A DNA stretch of 64,000 nucleotides from JANNBN01 sp031385545 (GTDB lineage Bacteria; Actinomycetota; Acidimicrobiia; Acidimicrobiales; JANYDT01). Of this stretch, positions 57,781-64,000 are shown one piece after another. Both the position numbers and the translations under genes were made by a program. Location of the stretch: contig JANNBN010000063.1 of assembly GCA_031385545.1 (NCBI GenBank), positions 1-64,000 of the forward strand, read 5' to 3'. Under the pieces are notes generated by a model. It was given only the letters and a program-made list of their open reading frames with translations, had not been told where the DNA came from and did no database searches. Numbering within the stretch: position 1 is the first letter of the stretch; every line of letters starts with the position of its first letter.

Positions 57781-58734
57781 TCAGCAGCGTGGGATAGAGG
57801 GGTCGGCGGTCGCGCCTGGGTACACCGGCGAGTCGATCGTGCGCACACCGTATTGGCGGGCCAGCTCGAGATAGCCGCTGTACAGACCTGCGCCACGCAC
57901 GGCCAACTCATTGGCGTCGATGGAACGGGCGAAACGGGGCAACTCGTACCAGGGGACCGACATCCGGGCGTGGTGCGCCGCATGCAGATTGTTGTTCAGG
58001 AACAGCAGCCCGAGCGGCGCCACCGTGTGCACCATTGCGGTGCGCGGACGGCCATCGGGGGTCCAGCGGTGCTCGGCGAACGAGCGAAGCTGCACACCCG
58101 CTATCGCCACACAGATGCACCAGAAATACGTGAACGCCGAGAACCGGACGTAGGCCAGCCACACAACCGTCAGCAGCACGAAAGGAGCATGGCCCAGCCA
58201 CCGTCGACGCGGACACCCTTCACCCGGCATCCGCTCCCCCGTCACGGCCTGGCGTGCCTGATCCGCTGTGTAGCCGATGAGCGTCAGGAACGGACCAAGC
58301 AGCAGGCGGCCGAGCAGCGTGTGATGCGCCAACAGCACGTGTCGCATGACCGGCCCGGTCGCAGCCCACCTGTCGGCTGTAACGTAGAAGCTCTCTGCAT
58401 CGATCGTCGGGTCCGTGAGGTACTGGTCTCGGTGGTGCAGCAGATGTGTTCGGCGGTAGTGCTCGAACGGCGTGAACAGATCGAGCGTGGTGCGCCCGAT
58501 CAATCGATTGACCCGGCCCCACTTGGTGGGATGACCGTGGATGACCTCGTGCTGCAGCGACCCGTGCCAGGTGATGACCGCGCCGAGAAGAGGGATGAGC
58601 AGCCACGTGGGCACCGACGCATGGAACCACGTCAGCAAACCGTACGAACCGAACACACCCCCGACGACGGCCATCGTTGGCCATTCGACCGCGCCCGTAG
58701 CCGCCAGGGCGGTCGAGCGTCCGGTGAACTCCAT
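57781..58734 (-). CDS. Membrane fatty acid desaturase
   Basis: A 317-residue integral membrane desaturase with the three iron-binding His boxes HEVIHGH (about 62-68), HLLHH (about 97-101) and NNLHAAHH near 260. Membrane segments surround them. It probably introduces a double bond into membrane lipids or a related acyl chain. ATG at 58734 (MEFTGRST); the TTG three codons earlier is less likely. It is divergent from an XRE regulator with a 14-bp palindrome between them. Confidence 0.9.
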   Translation of the reverse strand: MEFTGRSTALAATGAVEWPTMAVVGGVFGSYGLLTWFHASVPTWLLIPLLGAVITWHGSLQHEVIHGHPTKWGRVNRLIGRTTLDLFTPFEHYRRTHLLHHRDQYLTDPTIDAESFYVTADRWAATGPVMRHVLLAHHTLLGRLLLGPFLTLIGYTADQARQAVTGERMPGEGCPRRRWLGHAPFVLLTVVWLAYVRFSAFTYFWCICVAIAGVQLRSFAEHRWTPDGRPRTAMVHTVAPLGLLFLNNNLHAAHHARMSVPWYELPRFARSIDANELAVRGAGLYSGYLELARQYGVRTIDSPVYPGATADPSIPRC

Positions 58735-58792
58735 TTGATTCAATTCAACGGCAGATCACGAGATGCGCTCAAGGGTGATATGTGCAACAATT

Positions 58793-58806
58793 CAACACAC
58801 GTGTTG
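58793..58806. promoter_or_regulatory. Palindrome between desaturase and XRE regulator, operator candidate
   Basis: CAACAC-AC-GTGTTG, a 6+2+6 inverted repeat, midway between the two divergent starts (58734 and 58854). Related half-sites (CAACAATTCAACAC) lie just to its left. Its position fits autoregulation by the XRE protein and control of the desaturase. Confidence 0.55.
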
Positions 58807-58853
58807 TACTTCCACAGCAATCGTCGTACTTACACCATGTTCTGACAACCTGA

Positions 58854-59705
58854 ATGATTCACGCGACCCACATCCACTCCCGCTTCGCCGCTCGCCTGCG
58901 CACCGCAGTGGATCGGCGCGGTATCACCCAGGCCGAACTGGCTGACGAAGCCGGCATCGATCGCAGCAGCCTGTCGCAGTTCATGTCGGCCAACTCCGGC
59001 CGCTTCCCGCGCGCCGAAACGCTCGCAGCCCTCGCCCGAACGCTCGACACCTCACTGGACTGGTTGCTCGGCCTCACCGACGAAGACCCGGCTGCAACCC
59101 GCACGGCGCTGGTCGACGAATCACTCGCCTTCGAAAATGCGTCACACGACCCGGTAGACGAACAACTGGTGGGTTGGCTCAGCGAATCGCGCGGCGACAA
59201 GATCCGCTACGCACCCGCCACCCTGCCAGACCTGCTGAAGACCGACGCCGTCATCCGCCACGAACGCATGGCAACTGTCGGTCCCGAGGTCCGCATCGAG
59301 AACGCAGCGATCAAGCTCGCCTGGCAGCGCACGCCCGAGGCCGACGTGGAATGCGTCAACAGCGTGCAGTCCCTCGAGGCGCTCGCCCGCGGCGAAGACA
59401 TCTGGCGCACGCTGTCACCGGCGCGTCGAGCCGAGCAACTTGAGCGCATGGCCACCTTCGCCGAAGAGCTGTACCCCGCGTTCCGGTGGTTCCTCATCGA
59501 CCGCCGCCAGCGCTACGCCGCGCCCATCACCATCTTCGGCAAGCGTCGCGCCGCGCTCTACATCGGCGGGCAGTACGTGGTGTTCAACTCGCCGGCACAC
59601 GTTGTCGCGCTGGCAGCCCACTTCGACAACCATCTGCGCGCTGCGATTGTTGAACCCCGTCAGGTTCCTAACCGTATTCGCCGTCTGATCAATTTGGTGA
59701 AGTAA
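58854..59705 (+). CDS. XRE-family transcriptional regulator
   Basis: A 283-residue protein with an N-terminal Cro/C1-type helix-turn-helix (about 9-65: RRGITQAELADEAGIDRSSLSQFMS) followed by a 210-residue C-terminal domain of no recognised family, possibly a ligand-sensing domain. No HExxH metalloprotease motif is present. ATG at 58854. It overlaps the convergent hutI by 17 bp. Divergent placement suggests it regulates the desaturase. Confidence 0.85.
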   Translation: MIHATHIHSRFAARLRTAVDRRGITQAELADEAGIDRSSLSQFMSANSGRFPRAETLAALARTLDTSLDWLLGLTDEDPAATRTALVDESLAFENASHDPVDEQLVGWLSESRGDKIRYAPATLPDLLKTDAVIRHERMATVGPEVRIENAAIKLAWQRTPEADVECVNSVQSLEALARGEDIWRTLSPARRAEQLERMATFAEELYPAFRWFLIDRRQRYAAPITIFGKRRAALYIGGQYVVFNSPAHVVALAAHFDNHLRAAIVEPRQVPNRIRRLINLVK

Positions 59706-60963
59706 CAGCGCTGCTTGAGATTCGCCGGCCTCCGACAACCTGCAAGTCACCGCCCACATACACGCGGTCGACCTGGTTGTAACCGAAACGGTTGATCACC
59801 TGGCCGTGCTCAGCTGCGTTCCACACCACGATGTCCGCCCGCGCTCCCGGCAGCAGGCAACCTGCATCACCGGAAAGGTCAAGCGACGCTGCCGCGTTGC
59901 AGGTGGCTGCGTTCCATGCCTCGGCGTAGCTCATGCGGTAGATGCGGGCTGCGCATTGCAAGACCATCTGCATGCTTATGGTTGGGCATGTGCCAGGGTT
60001 GTAGTCGGTAGCAACGGCAATGACAGAGCCCGAGTCGATCAATCTCCGGCACCACGGCCCCACGTGCGGCCCACCCTCCAGCATGTGGAACGTGACTGCC
60101 GGAAGCACGATGCCGACAGTGTCGGATGCGGCCAGCGCTGTCAGGTCAGCGGTGGAGATGTGCTCAAGATGGTCGACGCTGCGCGCGCCCAACTCGACGC
60201 CAAGGCCGACTGCACCTGCCGACCCGGTTTGATCTGCGTGCAGACGGATCTTCATTCCGACCGCCAGCGCAGCCTGCGCCATCCGACGTGTCTCGTCCGG
60301 CGTGAACGCAATCGGGTCGCACCAGACGTCGAACCAATCGCACTCACCTCGAACCCGGTCGATCATCGAAATGACGAGGTCGATGTACTCCGAACGCCGA
60401 TCCGCATACTCCGCGGGCACCACATGAGCACCGAGGTAGGTGGTGATGACGTCGATGGGATGCTGCAACCCATTTGCGATGCACAACAGCCGCAGCTCGG
60501 TCTCGACGTCGAGGCCGTACCCGGTCTTCGTTTCGAACACTGTGGTGCCGTGTTCCAGCGCAATGTCCAGGAGCCCAACAGCCTCGGCGCGCATCGCCTC
60601 GTCGGATGCCTCGCGCGTCCGTGCGATCGACCAGCGGATGCCACCATCGATCCCGTGCTTCGGCACCCCGGTGGCCCTCGCCTCCCACTCCACATGTCGC
60701 GGCCCGGCGTGCACCAAGTGCGCATGTGAATCGACGAACCCCGGCGATACCAGCCGCCCGCGTGCATCAAACGTCTCGTGAGCGGTCCAGGCAGCGACGA
60801 TGTCAGCCGTAGCGCCAACTGCAGCGACCCGCCCGTCCACAAGAGCAACCGCTCCATCCGGCACGAGGTTCAGCCCGCCAAGGGCACTCCCCCGCAACGG
60901 CGAGGCCGACCCGACGATCAGTTCCGACGCATTCACAATAAGCAGATCGGCGTGTTGAACCAT
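59689..60963 (-). CDS. hutI: Imidazolonepropionase
   Basis: A 424-residue amidohydrolase opening the imidazolone ring to give N-formimidoyl-glutamate, third step of histidine degradation. The metal motif DSHAHLVHAG, GIRWSIARTREAS, GTTVFETKTGYGLDVETELRLL, ADQTGSAGAVGLGVELGA, and DYNPGTCPT are diagnostic. ATG at 60963; an ATG three codons earlier is an alternative, and the longer open frame is a shadow of intergenic sequence and the scpA 5' end. It is 5 kb from hutH and 8 kb from the hutU-hutF operon, all on the minus strand. Confidence 0.95.
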   Translation of the reverse strand: MVQHADLLIVNASELIVGSASPLRGSALGGLNLVPDGAVALVDGRVAAVGATADIVAAWTAHETFDARGRLVSPGFVDSHAHLVHAGPRHVEWEARATGVPKHGIDGGIRWSIARTREASDEAMRAEAVGLLDIALEHGTTVFETKTGYGLDVETELRLLCIANGLQHPIDVITTYLGAHVVPAEYADRRSEYIDLVISMIDRVRGECDWFDVWCDPIAFTPDETRRMAQAALAVGMKIRLHADQTGSAGAVGLGVELGARSVDHLEHISTADLTALAASDTVGIVLPAVTFHMLEGGPHVGPWCRRLIDSGSVIAVATDYNPGTCPTISMQMVLQCAARIYRMSYAEAWNAATCNAAASLDLSGDAGCLLPGARADIVVWNAAEHGQVINRFGYNQVDRVYVGGDLQVVGGRRISSSAVTSPN

Positions 60964-61009
60964 CACCGCCATTCTGCCCGTCCCGGCTTCCGGGAGGACC
61001 ATCCGTCTG

Positions 61010-61033
61010 GAAACCGTCTTCTTGGGCGGTTTC
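61010..61033. promoter_or_regulatory. Hairpin in the hutI/scpA divergent promoter region
   Basis: GAAACCG (61010-61016) and CGGTTTC (61027-61033) form a 7-bp inverted repeat with a 10-base spacer, between the divergent hutI and scpA starts. Role unknown: an operator or a leader hairpin. Confidence 0.35.
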
Positions 61034-61090
61034 GTGACAGATGCACCTGCCACGGTAACTGGGCCTTTGTCCGCCACGGGTTGAAGCCGT

Positions 61091-61101
61091 AACCTCAGGT
61101 T
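61091..61101. promoter_or_regulatory. 11-bp palindrome abutting the scpA start
   Basis: AACCT-C-AGGTT ends one base before the GTG start of the methylmalonyl-CoA mutase gene, where a ribosome site would be. It may be an operator or a local mRNA structure. Confidence 0.35.
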
Positions 61102-63244
<2,143 letters not shown>

Positions 63245-63249
<5 letters not shown>

Positions 63250-63286
63250 TTCAGCGGCGACGCAGGCTGATTCAGCGGCGACGCAG
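63245..63286. repeat. 21-bp tandem duplication spanning two convergent stop codons
   Basis: Two exact, adjacent 21-bp copies (63245-63265 and 63266-63286). The first contains the scpA stop, the second the stop of the convergent DUF2079 gene. The duplication therefore separates two genes that once may have shared overlapping ends. Confidence 0.9.
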
Positions 63287-64000
63287 GAGCAGCACGCCGT
63301 CTTCGTCCAGCACGGTGTCGAACGCACCGCTCGCCCGCACTTCGTTCAGAACTACACGGTGGCGATCGGAAAGCTGGTCCGGCTGCAGCAGCACCCAATC
63401 GACATCGGTGGGCTTGGCAGCATCGGCCTGACTGCTGCCGTAGATCATCCACCCGAACGGGTTCGGGAAGTCGTAAAGCGCACGGCGGTGCGACAGATGC
63501 GGCGCAATGTTGTCCGCTGCCGCCACACGTGCATCTGACGGCACCATCGCAACCGCACGGTCCAGTGTTGCCCGCGCCGGCTCGGCTAACTTCCAGTTCC
63601 ACGCCGCAAGGCTTCCCGGTAGCGGACCGCGCACGAAAGCAGCCGACACCGAGCACAGCAGAACCCACCCCAGGAGCACCCGCCCCACCGCACGACGGCG
63701 GCGCCATGCTCCCGCCAGCACCTCAACGGTTGCGAGCATCAGGCCGGGCAGCATCAGCGCCGTGTACTGGAAGCGAATGTCGCGCACGTACGGGCTATCC
63801 GCCGCAATCGCGGCGACCATCTGAGGGAGTGCGCTCAGGCTGGAAATACCCAGCAACGGAAGCCCGCCGAGTGGAAGGAACAAGTCCAACAGATAGGTCC
63901 GGGACTGCGGCTCGGCCGTCAGCGACGCCATGGTCCCGGGATGAGTTGCAAGATGAACGGCGACCTCTGACATCGTGGTTCCGAAGCGCGCATAGAAACG
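63272..64000 (-). CDS. DUF2079-type membrane protein, 5' end outside the window
   Basis: C-terminal part (about 242 residues visible) of a polytopic membrane protein. The frame stays open to the window edge, so the true start lies beyond it. The segment RFYARFGTTMSEVAVHL followed by SRTYLLDLFLPLGGLPLLG, a membrane span near MLPGLMLATVEVLAG and a C-terminal soluble domain ending VLLLRRR matches the DUF2079 family, whose members resemble lipid-linked-sugar glycosyltransferases (GT-C fold). The function is unproven. Confidence 0.75.
   Translation of the reverse strand, partial: RFYARFGTTMSEVAVHLATHPGTMASLTAEPQSRTYLLDLFLPLGGLPLLGISSLSALPQMVAAIAADSPYVRDIRFQYTALMLPGLMLATVEVLAGAWRRRRAVGRVLLGWVLLCSVSAAFVRGPLPGSLAAWNWKLAEPARATLDRAVAMVPSDARVAAADNIAPHLSHRRALYDFPNPFGWMIYGSSQADAAKPTDVDWVLLQPDQLSDRHRVVLNEVRASGAFDTVLDEDGVLLLRRR

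Overview
The window is high-GC chromosomal DNA from an actinobacterium, most likely of the class Acidimicrobiia (Ilumatobacter-like). That placement is an inference. It rests on the GC-rich coding bias, frequent GTG starts, Pro/Thr-rich TTTV linkers on secreted proteins, F420 genes (cofD-cofE), a lone B12-dependent ribonucleotide reductase with NrdR, a mycobacterial-type AccA3 and LpdA, SCO6745-type and YceH proteins, and actinobacterial-type LexA boxes. I see no tRNA or rRNA genes, no CRISPR array, no insertion sequence and no phage genes.

Layout. 0-8 kb: a GMC oxidoreductase; a very large secreted protein with an N,N-dimethylformamidase-like domain and three lectin-like modules; an SDR; YceH; QueF; an NlpC/P60 hydrolase. 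8.5-11.2 kb: an NAD-salvage operon pncB-pncA-nrtR with a 19-bp palindrome at the pncB start, a likely NrtR operator. 11.3-16.6 kb: a DNA-precursor and DNA-damage block, with nrdJ (two NrdR-like boxes exactly 31 bp apart at its promoter), nrdR, a LysM membrane protein, four LexA boxes and lexA. The LysM/lexA pair has the same layout as the SOS division-inhibitor/lexA pairs of Bacillus and Mycobacterium. 16.7-36.3 kb: dapC and then a cell-envelope cluster: glycosyltransferases, an LCP ligase, a MurA with Asp at the catalytic Cys position, the F420 genes cofD-cofE behind a sugar-1-phosphate nucleotidylyltransferase, a His-rich membrane protein, rfbD, a Wzy/WaaL-like polymerase or ligase and rfbA. 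36.3-39.2 kb: birA and its substrate, the biotin carboxylase/BCCP AccA3. 39.6-42.6 kb: an MprAB-like two-component system and a small secreted repeat protein. 42.7-47.2 kb: M20 amidohydrolase, nucleoside hydrolase, TauE/SafE permease and LpdA-like quinone reductase. 47-61 kb: histidine degradation, with the operon hutU - SCO6745-like - peptide-deformylase-like - hutF, separate hutH and hutI, and an interleaved acyl-CoA-dehydrogenase-like enzyme, FKBP, succinate-semialdehyde dehydrogenase, PhnD-like protein, desaturase and XRE regulator. 61.1-63.2 kb: methylmalonyl-CoA mutase. The window ends inside a DUF2079-type membrane protein.

Most interesting points. (1) The hut operon carries a peptide-deformylase homologue where the last deformylation step (normally HutG) would be expected. 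(2) A chain of two five-codon mini-ORFs with ATGA stop/start overlaps links birA to rfbA, built from a 14-bp tandem duplication of the rfbA start region. (3) Three unrelated intergenic elements share one plan: one copy of a 13-27 bp core followed by two inverted copies. (4) Key-residue substitutions occur in MurA (Cys to Asp), HutH (MIO motif CSG), QueF (His to Ala) and the NlpC/P60 enzyme (Asp as third polar residue).
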